Part shown: piece by piece, positions 9,241-17,743 of the stretch
Numbering within the stretch: position 1 is the first letter of the stretch
Layout: every line of letters starts with the position of its first letter
From: an uncultured Alphaproteobacteria bacterium
GTDB lineage: Bacteria; Pseudomonadota; Alphaproteobacteria; Micavibrionales; CSBR16-224
NCBI GenBank assembly: GCA_950054485.1
Contig: CATLPD010000004.1
Location: forward strand, 121,002-185,001
Direction of reading: 5' to 3'
DNA length: 64,000 bases
Position numbers and translations under genes: made by a program
The notes under the pieces: model-generated
Database searches by the model: none
Seen by the model: the letters and a program-made list of their open reading frames with translations, nothing else
Told to the model about the DNA's origin: nothing

Positions 9241-10065
9241 ATGGACGATTATTACGCATATGGTGCAGCCCGCAAAGACCCCAGCATTCCCCTAAATGAC
9301 AGCAACGGCTTTGAAGGGATGCGCATTGCCGGAAAACTGGCCGCCGAGGCACTGGATTATATAACGCCATACGTCGTGCCGGGCGCTGTGACAGCGGATC
9401 TGGATAAAAAAATCCAGGATTTTGTCGAGGGACGCGGCGCGATTTCGGCGACAATCGGGTACAAGGGCTACCAGCATGCCAGTTGTATTTCTATTAACCA
9501 TGTAGTTTGTCACGGCATTCCATCCGAAAAAATGCTAAAGAACGGGGACATCGTTAATATTGATGTGACGGTTATTGTCGATGAATGGCATGGGGATACC
9601 AGCCGCATGTTTTTGGTCGGGGATAAGGTTTCAGTCAAGGCCAAGCTGCTGGTTGAAACAACATATGAATGTATGATGCGCGGTATCGAGGCCGTTAAAC
9701 CCGGCGCAACGCTGGGCGATGTCGGTCATGCCATTCAGGAATATGCCGAAAGCAAACGTTTTTCAGTTGTACGTGATTTCTGCGGTCACGGTATCGGTAA
9801 AATCTTTCACTGTCCGCCATCCGTTTTACATTACGGGGAGCCAAATACAGGCACGATTCTGGAAGAAGGCATGTTCTTTACCATTGAGCCGATGATCAAT
9901 GCCGGTAAATACGATACAAAAATCCTGAGTGATGGCTGGACAGCGGTAACGCGCGATAAATCCCTGTCTGCACAGTTCGAACATTCGCTGGCCGTCACAG
10001 CTGACGGCTTCGAGATTTTTACAATGTCGCCTAAGGGTTTCGATAAACCGCCATACAAGGTCTGA
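9241..10065 (+). CDS. map: Methionine aminopeptidase, type I
   Basis: Map removes the initiator methionine from nascent proteins. The 274-residue pita-bread fold is evident from GYKGYQHASCISINHVVCHGIP (about residues 77-98), the metal ligands in NIDVTV and DTSRMF, the GHGIG histidine motif, TIEPMIN, and the final glutamate in FEHSLAVT. The N-terminus is about 20 residues longer than in E. coli, without a recognisable zinc-finger extension. radC follows after 1 bp, so the two are likely co-transcribed. Confidence 0.96.
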   Translation: MDDYYAYGAARKDPSIPLNDSNGFEGMRIAGKLAAEALDYITPYVVPGAVTADLDKKIQDFVEGRGAISATIGYKGYQHASCISINHVVCHGIPSEKMLKNGDIVNIDVTVIVDEWHGDTSRMFLVGDKVSVKAKLLVETTYECMMRGIEAVKPGATLGDVGHAIQEYAESKRFSVVRDFCGHGIGKIFHCPPSVLHYGEPNTGTILEEGMFFTIEPMINAGKYDTKILSDGWTAVTRDKSLSAQFEHSLAVTADGFEIFTMSPKGFDKPPYKV

Positions 10066-10066
10066 T

Positions 10067-10765
10067 ATGACTGAGGTCGCTGATGAAAAGCCTGTTCCCC
10101 TGCATCATGGTCATCGTGATCGTGTGCGGGCACGCTTTTTAAAAGCGGGATCAGAGGGGTTGGCTGATTACGAGCTTTTGGAAATTCTTTTATTCGCGGC
10201 CATTCCAAGGCGGGATGTCAAGCCGCTCGCGAAAACCCTGATCAAACATTTCGGCACGCTGGGCAAGGTTTTTGCCGCCCCTGCACACGAATTAGCCGAT
10301 GTAAAAGGCGTGTCTGACAATACGGCTGTTCTGATCAAGGCCGTTCAGGCATCTGCCCAGATGATGTTAAAAGAAAAAATATCCGAACGCCCTGTCTTGA
10401 ATTCTTGGCAGGCATTGCTGGATTATTTACATTTATCAATGGCCTACGAGCCAAAAGAACAATTCCGTGTTTTGTTTTTAAACCGCAGGAACGAGCTGAT
10501 TTCTAACGAGGTGCAGCAAACCGGGACTATTGATCATACGCCTGTTTATCCGAGGGAGATTTTAAAACGTGCGCTGGAATTGGGGGCAACGGCACTGATA
10601 TTGGTGCATAACCACCCCAGTGGTGATCCCGAACCCAGTACGTCGGATATTACAATGACAAAAGAAATTATTAAGGCGGCCGCCACAATGGAAGTCGTAG
10701 TGCATGATCACCTGATCATCGCCAAATCTGGTACGACTAGCTTTAAATCGATGGGTTTGCTTTAA
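10067..10765 (+). CDS. radC: RadC-family JAMM-domain protein
   Basis: A 232-residue RadC with an N-terminal helix-hairpin-helix region (GVSDNTAVLIKAV near 80-95) and a C-terminal JAB1/MPN metalloprotease-like domain. The motif LVHNHPSGDPEPSTSDI near 182-198 holds the HxH...D metal ligands. Its function is not settled in bacteria. The name reflects an old repair phenotype attributed to it. It starts 1 bp after map and overlaps the MaoC gene tail by 4 bp. Confidence 0.93.
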   Translation: MTEVADEKPVPLHHGHRDRVRARFLKAGSEGLADYELLEILLFAAIPRRDVKPLAKTLIKHFGTLGKVFAAPAHELADVKGVSDNTAVLIKAVQASAQMMLKEKISERPVLNSWQALLDYLHLSMAYEPKEQFRVLFLNRRNELISNEVQQTGTIDHTPVYPREILKRALELGATALILVHNHPSGDPEPSTSDITMTKEIIKAAATMEVVVHDHLIIAKSGTTSFKSMGLL

Positions 10766-11211
10766 TTCCCTTTTCGCGGGGCAATCATTACAACTTCCAA
10801 TGTCTGCACAGGCTCGTTGTTTTGATTATATGTGGTGCTGCGGCCTTTGATCACGCCGAGGTCGGGTTTAGATGCCGAGGCACGCGTATTCAAAATCTCG
10901 CATTCATAATGCAGGGTGTCGCCGGGGCGCACGGGACGGTGCCATTGCATTTTTTCAATTGATTTACCAATCATGCCGCCTTCAATCGGGGGCAGGGCGC
11001 GCACCAATAAGTTCATCGACATTGCGGCGGTGTGCCAACCGCTGGCGGCAAGGCCTTGAAATACAGTCTTTTTTGCGGCCTCTTCATCCAAGTGAAAGGG
11101 CTGGGGATCATATTTCGATGCAAATTCCTTGATTTCTTCGGTTGTGACATCGTACGGACCTGACGTGAATTTATCGCCTGTTTTGAAGTCTTCGAAATAA
11201 TACGTTTTCAT
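10762..11211 (-). CDS. MaoC-family (R)-specific hydratase-like protein
   Basis: About 149 residues with a hotdog fold. The stretch FASKYDPQPFHLDEEAA holds the hydratase Asp/His pair, followed by GWHTAAM and RPVRPGDTLH. Such proteins hydrate enoyl-CoA or mesaconyl-type substrates. The chosen ATG is at 11209-11211 (MKTYYFEDF). The frame stays open upstream to 11259, but the extra 16 residues lack family character and would overlap the divergent AsmA start. Confidence 0.88.
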   Translation of the reverse strand: MKTYYFEDFKTGDKFTSGPYDVTTEEIKEFASKYDPQPFHLDEEAAKKTVFQGLAASGWHTAAMSMNLLVRALPPIEGGMIGKSIEKMQWHRPVRPGDTLHYECEILNTRASASKPDLGVIKGRSTTYNQNNEPVQTLEVVMIAPRKGN

Positions 11212-11274
11212 TTTTGATCCAATCGTTACAATCCAATGGAACATAGCAGTCTTTTGCACGTTGGAGTAGTCACA

Positions 11275-13305
11275 ATGAAATTTATTTTGAAAATTATCGG
11301 TCTTCTTTTCGCCCTGATCATATTGGTTGCTGCGGGGGCCATCTTTATGGTACCGAAAGACCGCATTATTTCAGAGGTGCAGTCCGCCTTTAAAGCCGAG
11401 ACTGGACGCGATCTAAATTTCAGTGACGATGTCGACCTCAGCTTTTATCCGAATATCGGTGTTGTATTACATGATGTAAGCCTTTCAAATGCTGAATGGT
11501 CCGATCAAACCGAGATGGCCAGAATTGGCAGCGCCGATGTTTTGCTGGAATTAATGCCGTTATTGCAGCGTGAGGTCGTTGTGAAACGCTTTGTTTTGAA
11601 CGAGCCTGAAATCCTGTTGCAGGTTAACAAGGATAACGTCGGCAACTGGGAATTCGCGCGTGCGGTCAAGCCGCAAAAGGCGACAGAAATCCCAAGCGTA
11701 CCTGAAACTCAGAACAAAGAATTTTCGACAGCCCAGCTAAAGCTCAGCAAGATCGAGATCAAGGACGGGCGTCTGCGTTATTTAAATGCGAGCAAAGGGA
11801 TAGACGAGGAAATTACGGATGTCGATTTAATCGTCGATGCCCCCAGCCTGAAGGGTAACGCGGATGTATCAGGAAATATGATTTATAAAGGCGAGCGCAT
11901 AGAGCTAGATTCAGAGGTCGCCGATCTTGGCGCATTAACGGCAGGAAATGCGACGCCGGCCTCCATCGCGTTGATATCAGAACCCGCAAGTCTAAGCTTT
12001 AAAGGGCAGTATGATCCGAAAGAAAAATACCTGATGGAAGGGGCGCTGGATGTTGATGTTAAATCCCTGCCGCGTTTATTGAAATTGGTGGGGCACGAAG
12101 GCCGACAAGGTGTTATGCCCTATAATGCGTTTGCCCTGAAAATGCAGGGTAAGGCGGGTCTGGAAGACCTGGATTACAGTGCCTTTAATTTCAAAGCTGA
12201 TGATCTTGAAATATCGGGCAAGGGACGTGTTATTTTTTCAGGGGAAAAACCGTTTTTTGGCGGAACCTACAATATCAATAAACTGGATGTGAACAAATTT
12301 TTGACCAAGGCAAAATTGGCAGAGGGCAAAAAAGTCGATACAGCCGAAACACAGGATCAAAAGGCGAATAAAATTGCCAAGCCCGGCAAAAGCTGGGATG
12401 CAAAGCCGATTGATTATGCATTCCTTCAGGCTGTTAACATGAATATCATCGCCAATGTCGATCAATATCTGTATGACGGTTTGGAATTCGGCGCGAATAC
12501 TATGCAGGTCGAAATTAAGAATAAAGTTTTGGAAATGAACATTTCGGACACGGCGGCTTTTGGCGGAACATTGAATACGACGACGATTCTGGAAGCCAAT
12601 CAGGCTGTGCCAACGATACGTATCAATGCCAAGGTCAAAGGTATGAACGCACAGGATGTCTTTAAATATTTTGCCGACTACGACAAACTGAGCGGTAAAA
12701 TGAGCGCCACACTGTTCAACGTCACCGCAAATGCGAAGTCAGTGGCATCTATAGCGCAAAGCCTTGCCGGCACGGTTGATGTGTTATTTGAGGATGGCGA
12801 AATACGCGGGATTGATTTTATTGACTGGGCGAAAAAATTTCAGGGCCGTTTGGCGAATGTTGATACCAATTATGGTTCGACGGAATTCGTATCCATGAAA
12901 AGCCAGTTTCTGATTAATAAAGGGATCGCAAATAATAACGTGATTACCTTGAAGGGCCCCCTTGCCAATGCAACGGCAAAAGGCACCTTGAATATCGCAC
13001 AAAAAACGCTGGATTATATTATTGATGTCGTGCTGGTGCCAAACGCTCAATCCGAAAAATCGGTTAAGGCGGGCGTAAACATGCCTTTCAAGGCAACAGG
13101 CAGTTGGTCTGACCCGAAAATACGTCCGAATATTTCAGGGTTGATCAATAACATTTTGAGCGATCCGAAGGCTGCTGAACAGGAATTGAAAAACCTGAAA
13201 GAGGTTGGAAAAACGCTGGAAGATGGCCTGAAAGGTGAAAAAGACGGCGTTAAAAAGCTGATTGAAGAGGGCGGCGCTTTGAAAGATTTGCTTAAATCTT
13301 TCTAG
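11275..13305 (+). CDS. AsmA-family protein
   Basis: An inner-membrane-anchored protein of about 676 residues. An N-terminal hydrophobic helix (residues about 4-26) is followed by a long periplasmic beta-rich region. The segment GRDLNFSDDVDLSFYPNIGVVLHDVSL is typical of AsmA N-termini, and the C-terminal part with KGPLANATAKGTLNI matches the AsmA C-terminal domain. The family is linked to phospholipid transport and outer-membrane homeostasis. The start at 11275 has GGAG upstream. An ATG at 11236 would place extra non-hydrophobic residues before the anchor. Confidence 0.9.
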   Translation: MKFILKIIGLLFALIILVAAGAIFMVPKDRIISEVQSAFKAETGRDLNFSDDVDLSFYPNIGVVLHDVSLSNAEWSDQTEMARIGSADVLLELMPLLQREVVVKRFVLNEPEILLQVNKDNVGNWEFARAVKPQKATEIPSVPETQNKEFSTAQLKLSKIEIKDGRLRYLNASKGIDEEITDVDLIVDAPSLKGNADVSGNMIYKGERIELDSEVADLGALTAGNATPASIALISEPASLSFKGQYDPKEKYLMEGALDVDVKSLPRLLKLVGHEGRQGVMPYNAFALKMQGKAGLEDLDYSAFNFKADDLEISGKGRVIFSGEKPFFGGTYNINKLDVNKFLTKAKLAEGKKVDTAETQDQKANKIAKPGKSWDAKPIDYAFLQAVNMNIIANVDQYLYDGLEFGANTMQVEIKNKVLEMNISDTAAFGGTLNTTTILEANQAVPTIRINAKVKGMNAQDVFKYFADYDKLSGKMSATLFNVTANAKSVASIAQSLAGTVDVLFEDGEIRGIDFIDWAKKFQGRLANVDTNYGSTEFVSMKSQFLINKGIANNNVITLKGPLANATAKGTLNIAQKTLDYIIDVVLVPNAQSEKSVKAGVNMPFKATGSWSDPKIRPNISGLINNILSDPKAAEQELKNLKEVGKTLEDGLKGEKDGVKKLIEEGGALKDLLKSF

Positions 13306-13350
13306 CATTCGTCCCTGTGCCTGCTATCATAAGGAAGAAAGGCAGATCAG

Positions 13351-14715
13351 ATGGCGAATAATCCGATAGAACGTTTTTTCGAATATAAAACCCGGTTTTT
13401 TAATATGCTGTTGGCGCACGGGCAATATAGCAGTTTGCCGTGGTGGAAGAAGGCCGCGCTGAAGGTAACGCGCGTTGCAGCCGCCGTCTTACGTGACCTG
13501 AGTGATGGACAGTTGAATATGCGGGCGATGAGCCTTGTCTATACAACCCTATTATCACTCGTACCATTACTTGCAATCAGTTTTTCGGTTTTGAAAGGCT
13601 TTGGCGTGCATGACAGAATTGAACCGTTTCTGCTGAACGCGATGGAACCTTTGGGGACAGAACGTTTTGAAATCGTGCCGCGCATCATTGGCTTTGTCGA
13701 TAATGTAAAAGTTGGGGTGCTTGGGTTTGTTGGTATCGCGGTTTTATTTTATACCGTAATCGCCCTGATGACCAAAATTGAACGCGCATTTAACTATACC
13801 TGGAATGTCAGTGAATCACGCCGCTTTGCCGCAAGATTCAGTGACTACCTTAGTGTTCTTTTGATAGGTCCGATGCTGATTTTTATATCAGTCGGACTAA
13901 CATCTACATTTTATGAGTCGAGCTTTTTCCTAAACTTGTCTTTACTGGAAGGGATTGGCCCCTTTATCGAGGTGATCAGGGTTGTTATACCTTACCTGTT
14001 GTTGACTGGTGCCTTTGCCTTTATCTATGTGTTTATGCCGAATACAACGGTTAAACCTGTTCCGGCCTTAATAGGTGGGGCTGTCACGGCCCTGATGTGG
14101 AAAGTTCTGGGCGTTGCCTTTGCGGCTATCGTTACCGGCTCTGCATCCTACTCTGCAATATATTCTGCTTTTGCGACTCTGATCTTTTTTATGATCTGGC
14201 TATATGCCGGCTGGCTTGTATTGCTGATTGGTGCATGTATTTCCTATTACGTTCAAAACCCCAGTAATGTGTTAATCTCGCGCGATACGCTGATGATGAG
14301 CAACGAGATGCGCGAGCGATTGGCGCTGAGTATTGTCGGACGCGTCGGCCTTGGGTTTTACACAGATGCCCGTAACTGGACGGTTGAAGAACTGGCCGAA
14401 GCCATGAAGCTGCCGATCCGTGTTATTCAGCGCAGTGTCGGAATATTAAAGGCACAAGGTATTCTGGTTCAGGATGGAAGCAAGCCGTTTTACCTGCTTC
14501 CGGGCAAGCCTTTTGACAAGCTGACGATATCTGATCTTTTAAAATCGGTAAGATCGGCTGAAACGGAACGCGGTTTTATTGCCTCGCGCGCATACAGCGA
14601 AGTCAAAGTTTTGGAGATGATGGAGCGCATTGACGAGGCGATGAAAAAAGAGCTTGGAAAATTGACCATAAAAAAATGGGTTTTGGATATTAAAAATAAG
14701 AAGAAAAGCAAATGA
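13351..14715 (+). CDS. YihY/BrkB-family inner-membrane protein with C-terminal winged-helix-like extension
   Basis: A 454-residue protein. Residues about 60-310 form the YihY (formerly 'RNase BN') membrane domain with six helices and the typical MSLVYTTLLSLVPLLAI and GGAVTALMWKVLG segments. The remaining C-terminal part of about 130 residues is soluble, including a stretch resembling a winged helix (WTVEELAEAMKLPIRVIQRSV), as seen in longer members. The function is not established. It overlaps purB by 4 bp (ATGA), indicating translational coupling. Confidence 0.85.
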   Translation: MANNPIERFFEYKTRFFNMLLAHGQYSSLPWWKKAALKVTRVAAAVLRDLSDGQLNMRAMSLVYTTLLSLVPLLAISFSVLKGFGVHDRIEPFLLNAMEPLGTERFEIVPRIIGFVDNVKVGVLGFVGIAVLFYTVIALMTKIERAFNYTWNVSESRRFAARFSDYLSVLLIGPMLIFISVGLTSTFYESSFFLNLSLLEGIGPFIEVIRVVIPYLLLTGAFAFIYVFMPNTTVKPVPALIGGAVTALMWKVLGVAFAAIVTGSASYSAIYSAFATLIFFMIWLYAGWLVLLIGACISYYVQNPSNVLISRDTLMMSNEMRERLALSIVGRVGLGFYTDARNWTVEELAEAMKLPIRVIQRSVGILKAQGILVQDGSKPFYLLPGKPFDKLTISDLLKSVRSAETERGFIASRAYSEVKVLEMMERIDEAMKKELGKLTIKKWVLDIKNKKKSK

Positions 14716-16013
14716 CAAATCACCCCCGATATACACGTCCGGAAATGGAAAAAATCTGGAGTGATGAAAACCGTTTTCAAAAAATGCTGGATGTTGAGAT
14801 TGCAGCGGCAAAAGCGATGGCCGCAGAAGGGATCATTCCAAAAGACGCCGCAAAAGACATTGCCGAAAAAGCGAAGTTTTCAATCGCACATTTACAGGAA
14901 ATTGAAGAAGAAACGCGTCATGAAACGATTGCCTTTCTGACATCTGTAAAAGAAAACATCGGCGAGAGCGGGCGTTTCCTGCATTACGGCATGACATCTT
15001 CAGATGTTTTGGATACAGGCTTTTCGTTGCAATTGCGCCAGGCAGCGGATGTATTGATGGCTGATATCATGAGTTTGATGCGCGTTTTGAAAGAGCGGAT
15101 TATCGAGCATAAAATGACGCCCTGTATCGGGCGCAGCCATGGTATACACGCCGAGCCCACAACATTCGGCCTGAAGTTGGCGGGCCATTTCACAGCTTTT
15201 GATCGCGGTTATAAACGTTTAAAGGCTGCGCGCGATGAAATTTCGGTTTGTGCGATTTCAGGGGCAATCGGCACATTTCCAATTTTGCCACCATCGGTTG
15301 AACAAAAGGTCGCTGACGAACTGGGCCTGCAAATCGAGCCTGTATCAACGCAAGTCATTCCCCGTGACCGGCATGCCGTATTCTTTTCAACCTTGGCGGT
15401 GATTGCGACCTCTGTTGAAAATCTGGCAACAGAGATCAGACATTTACAACGCACCGAAGTTCGCGAGGTCGAGGAACAATTCCGCAAGGGGCAAAAGGGA
15501 TCGTCTGCGATGCCGCATAAACGCAACCCGATTTTGTCTGAGAATTTAACAGGGCTGTCACGTGTGATCCGTGCAACGATTTACCCTGCGCTTGAAAATA
15601 TTGTTTTATGGCACGAACGTGACATGTCACATTCGTCTGTTGAACGGTTTATTGCGCCGCAGGCGACGGCAACCCTGAATGATGCATTGAACCGTTTGCG
15701 CAAAGTTGTTGAAAACCTTGTTGTTTATCCGGATCAGATGCAGGCGAATATTGATCATCTGAACGGTTTGGTATTCTCGCAATCGGTGTTACTGTTATTG
15801 ACCCAAAAAGGTGTTTCACGGGAAACCTCCTATGATATTGTGCAACGTAATGCGATGAAAGTCTGGGATGGCGAGGGCGATTTTCAAAGCCTGCTCAGCA
15901 GCGATAAAGACTTTACCGCGCACGTTTCAGAAACCGAGCTGGAAAAAATATTTGATCAAGATCACGTGCTGCGCCATGTCAGTCAAGTGATTGATCGAGC
16001 ACTCGCTGTTTAG
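14712..16013 (+). CDS. purB: Adenylosuccinate lyase
   Basis: PurB acts twice in purine synthesis, splitting fumarate from SAICAR and from adenylosuccinate. The fumarase/aspartase-superfamily signature GSSAMPHKRNP lies near residue 261-271, with TSSDVLDTG near 94 and the catalytic-histidine region GRSHGIHAEPTTFG near 137. The length of 433 residues matches the bacterial family. It meets the small I78-like cluster tail to tail. Confidence 0.96.
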   Translation: MTNHPRYTRPEMEKIWSDENRFQKMLDVEIAAAKAMAAEGIIPKDAAKDIAEKAKFSIAHLQEIEEETRHETIAFLTSVKENIGESGRFLHYGMTSSDVLDTGFSLQLRQAADVLMADIMSLMRVLKERIIEHKMTPCIGRSHGIHAEPTTFGLKLAGHFTAFDRGYKRLKAARDEISVCAISGAIGTFPILPPSVEQKVADELGLQIEPVSTQVIPRDRHAVFFSTLAVIATSVENLATEIRHLQRTEVREVEEQFRKGQKGSSAMPHKRNPILSENLTGLSRVIRATIYPALENIVLWHERDMSHSSVERFIAPQATATLNDALNRLRKVVENLVVYPDQMQANIDHLNGLVFSQSVLLLLTQKGVSRETSYDIVQRNAMKVWDGEGDFQSLLSSDKDFTAHVSETELEKIFDQDHVLRHVSQVIDRALAV

Positions 16014-16310
16014 TTACCCTTGAGTAATTTTACTGATCGTAAAACGAGGGCCTTGCTTTTCAAAAAAGATGTTAAGGCGCTTTTCGCTACTGTCACTTGG
16101 GCCTGTGGCAGGTGTCGATACGCCCCAAAAACGCACATATAATTTGTCTTTGGCGGCGTCTTTGAAAATGTCACGAATAACCGGACAATCCGCGCTGACA
16201 CTGTGACGCCTGTGTGTTAAATGACGTTTCAGTGTCGGGGAATAAAATGTTGCGGCAAACTCGTTGGTTTTAATGCGTTTGCCGACATATTTGTTAAACT
16301 TCTTTTTCAT
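16014..16310 (-). CDS. I78-like small protein, copy 3 (most diverged)
   Basis: A 98-residue basic protein, last of three related genes read leftward. It shares with its neighbours an N-terminal F-x-KYVGKRI, a central helix (IFKDAAKDKLYVRFWG) and a C-terminal RLNIFFE strand. It has an insert rich in His and Arg near residues 30-40. The Pro-Gly of the supposed inhibitor loop is replaced by a longer GVSTPATGPSDSS segment, so inhibitor activity, if any, may be changed or lost. No signal peptide is visible. Confidence 0.65.
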   Translation of the reverse strand: MKKKFNKYVGKRIKTNEFAATFYSPTLKRHLTHRRHSVSADCPVIRDIFKDAAKDKLYVRFWGVSTPATGPSDSSEKRLNIFFEKQGPRFTISKITQG

Positions 16311-16312
16311 TC

Positions 16313-16582
16313 TTAGCCTATATCAAAGCTTTTCACTCTGAGTTGGGATCCGTGCCCTATGGCGTTTACTTGATTCCAATCAAGATGAACGTTTAAACGT
16401 GTGCCAATATAGTCATCTGTGCTGGGCTGACCGGGGGCCAGAGTGCGAACGCTGAGGCCTTTTTGAGCCGCGAGCTCAAAAATTTCCTTCATCACAGGAT
16501 CGTCTATAGCATATCCTCTTGGGTGATTGGCTTCACGTACCTGTTTACCAACAAATTTTTGAAATTCTTTTGTAAGATTCAT
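16313..16582 (-). CDS. I78-like small protein, copy 2 (closest to the family)
   Basis: An 89-residue protein. Its second half, VRTLAPGQPSTDDYIGTRLN, followed by a short beta strand and an Ile-Gly end, resembles the peptidase inhibitor I78 pattern (R-x-x-x-PG-x-x-x-T-x-DY-x-x-x-RLN) known from secreted or periplasmic serine-protease inhibitors of proteobacteria. The usual Cys pair is absent and no signal peptide is seen. The assignment therefore rests on the loop motif alone and is an inference. It is 2 bp from copy 3 and 24 bp from copy 1. Confidence 0.65.
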   Translation of the reverse strand: MNLTKEFQKFVGKQVREANHPRGYAIDDPVMKEIFELAAQKGLSVRTLAPGQPSTDDYIGTRLNVHLDWNQVNAIGHGSQLRVKSFDIG

Positions 16583-16606
16583 AGTATTCTCCTTTAAAAT
16601 ATTTAC

Positions 16607-16915
16607 TTAGCCGATACGAAATTCGTTCTGAATGCGGTATTTTCCGTCGGCTTCTTTTTCAATGTAAACATTTAAACGGTTTTCAGCGTAATCATGTGTG
16701 CTGCCCCAGCCTGGAAGCCAAGTACGAACATTTAAGCCATATTTAGAGGCTGTATTATATAATTCTTTCAGCGTTGGTTCTTCTTTTTCATTGAGGTCAC
16801 ATTCTGTCCAAATCTCGTCGATGATGCCAAGATTTGGAAAGTTAACTTTTCTTTTTGTTTCTATCACATTGATTTCTTTACCGGCAAATTTGCCGAATAT
16901 TTTTTGCAGGTCCAT
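16607..16915 (-). CDS. I78-like small protein, copy 1
   Basis: This 102-residue protein is first in the leftward operon. It shares F-x-KFAGKEI, a helix TLKELYNTASKYGLNVRTW, then LPGWGSTHDYAENRLNVYIE and a final RIG with its neighbours. It has an acidic insert (ECDLNEKEEPT) in the first half. The three genes probably arose by tandem duplication, since block order is conserved while overall identity is low. RecO is divergent, starting about 80 bp away. Confidence 0.65.
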   Translation of the reverse strand: MDLQKIFGKFAGKEINVIETKRKVNFPNLGIIDEIWTECDLNEKEEPTLKELYNTASKYGLNVRTWLPGWGSTHDYAENRLNVYIEKEADGKYRIQNEFRIG

Positions 16916-16997
16916 TGATGGGCTCCTTATAATATAATAGTTTAGAATGATCGTAATCTATCATAACGTTAACTTTTGTCAATGGGTTGTACATAAA

Positions 16998-17735
16998 ATG
17001 GATCAATGGCGTGATCAGGGCATTATCATCAATGTTAAACCGCATGGGGAACACGGCGGGGTCGTATCCCTGTTGACGGCCGAGCATGGACGCCATGCCG
17101 GATTTGCCCACGGGGTGCAGTCATCCAAAAACCGTAGCCAATACGAAGTTGGTACAATTGTTGATGCCGATTGGCATTCGAAACAGACGGATAGTTTGGG
17201 AACATATAAATTGAATCCTGAAAAAAGCTATGCTGTTTATGCGTTGGATGACCCGCGGAAACTGCTGGCCCTGCAATCCATGAGCGCCTTGCTGCATTTG
17301 ACATTGCCGGAACGTGAAGATGCGGCCGGTATCTATGACGCCTCGCTGGCTTTTCTGGAGTCGTTGAAAACAGAGATATGGGCCCCGACCTATATTTATT
17401 GGGAGATCGGGCTGCTGCAAGCTTTGGGCTTTGGCATAGATGTCAGTGAATGTGCGGCTACGGGGACGCAGGAAGACCTGGTCTATATCAGTCCGAAAAC
17501 AGCCCGTGCGGTCAGCCGTGATGCTGGCGAACCATATAAGGACAGATTGTTACCGCTGCCGCAGTTCCTGAAAGGGGGCGGTGATTTTGATGACAAGGCC
17601 ATTGCAGATGGTTTGCAGTTGAGCGGTTATTTTTTACAGCAACGTGTTTTCGGTATGACATCAAATTTAAACCTGCCAGATGTCAGACATCGCCTTTATG
17701 CGTCTTTTTCACTGGAAACAAGTGATCAGACTTGA
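16998..17735 (+). CDS. recO: DNA repair protein RecO
   Basis: RecO loads RecA onto SSB-coated single-stranded DNA with RecR. About 245 residues: the N-terminal OB-fold begins WRDQGIIINVKPHGEHGGVVSLLTAEHGRHAGF, followed by a helical C-terminal domain without an evident zinc-finger Cys cluster. The start at 16998 (MDQW) gives the family's usual N-terminus. The earlier ATG at 16947 adds an unrelated lead. parC follows 8 bp after the stop. Confidence 0.92.
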   Translation: MDQWRDQGIIINVKPHGEHGGVVSLLTAEHGRHAGFAHGVQSSKNRSQYEVGTIVDADWHSKQTDSLGTYKLNPEKSYAVYALDDPRKLLALQSMSALLHLTLPEREDAAGIYDASLAFLESLKTEIWAPTYIYWEIGLLQALGFGIDVSECAATGTQEDLVYISPKTARAVSRDAGEPYKDRLLPLPQFLKGGGDFDDKAIADGLQLSGYFLQQRVFGMTSNLNLPDVRHRLYASFSLETSDQT

Positions 17736-17743
17736 TATAAACT

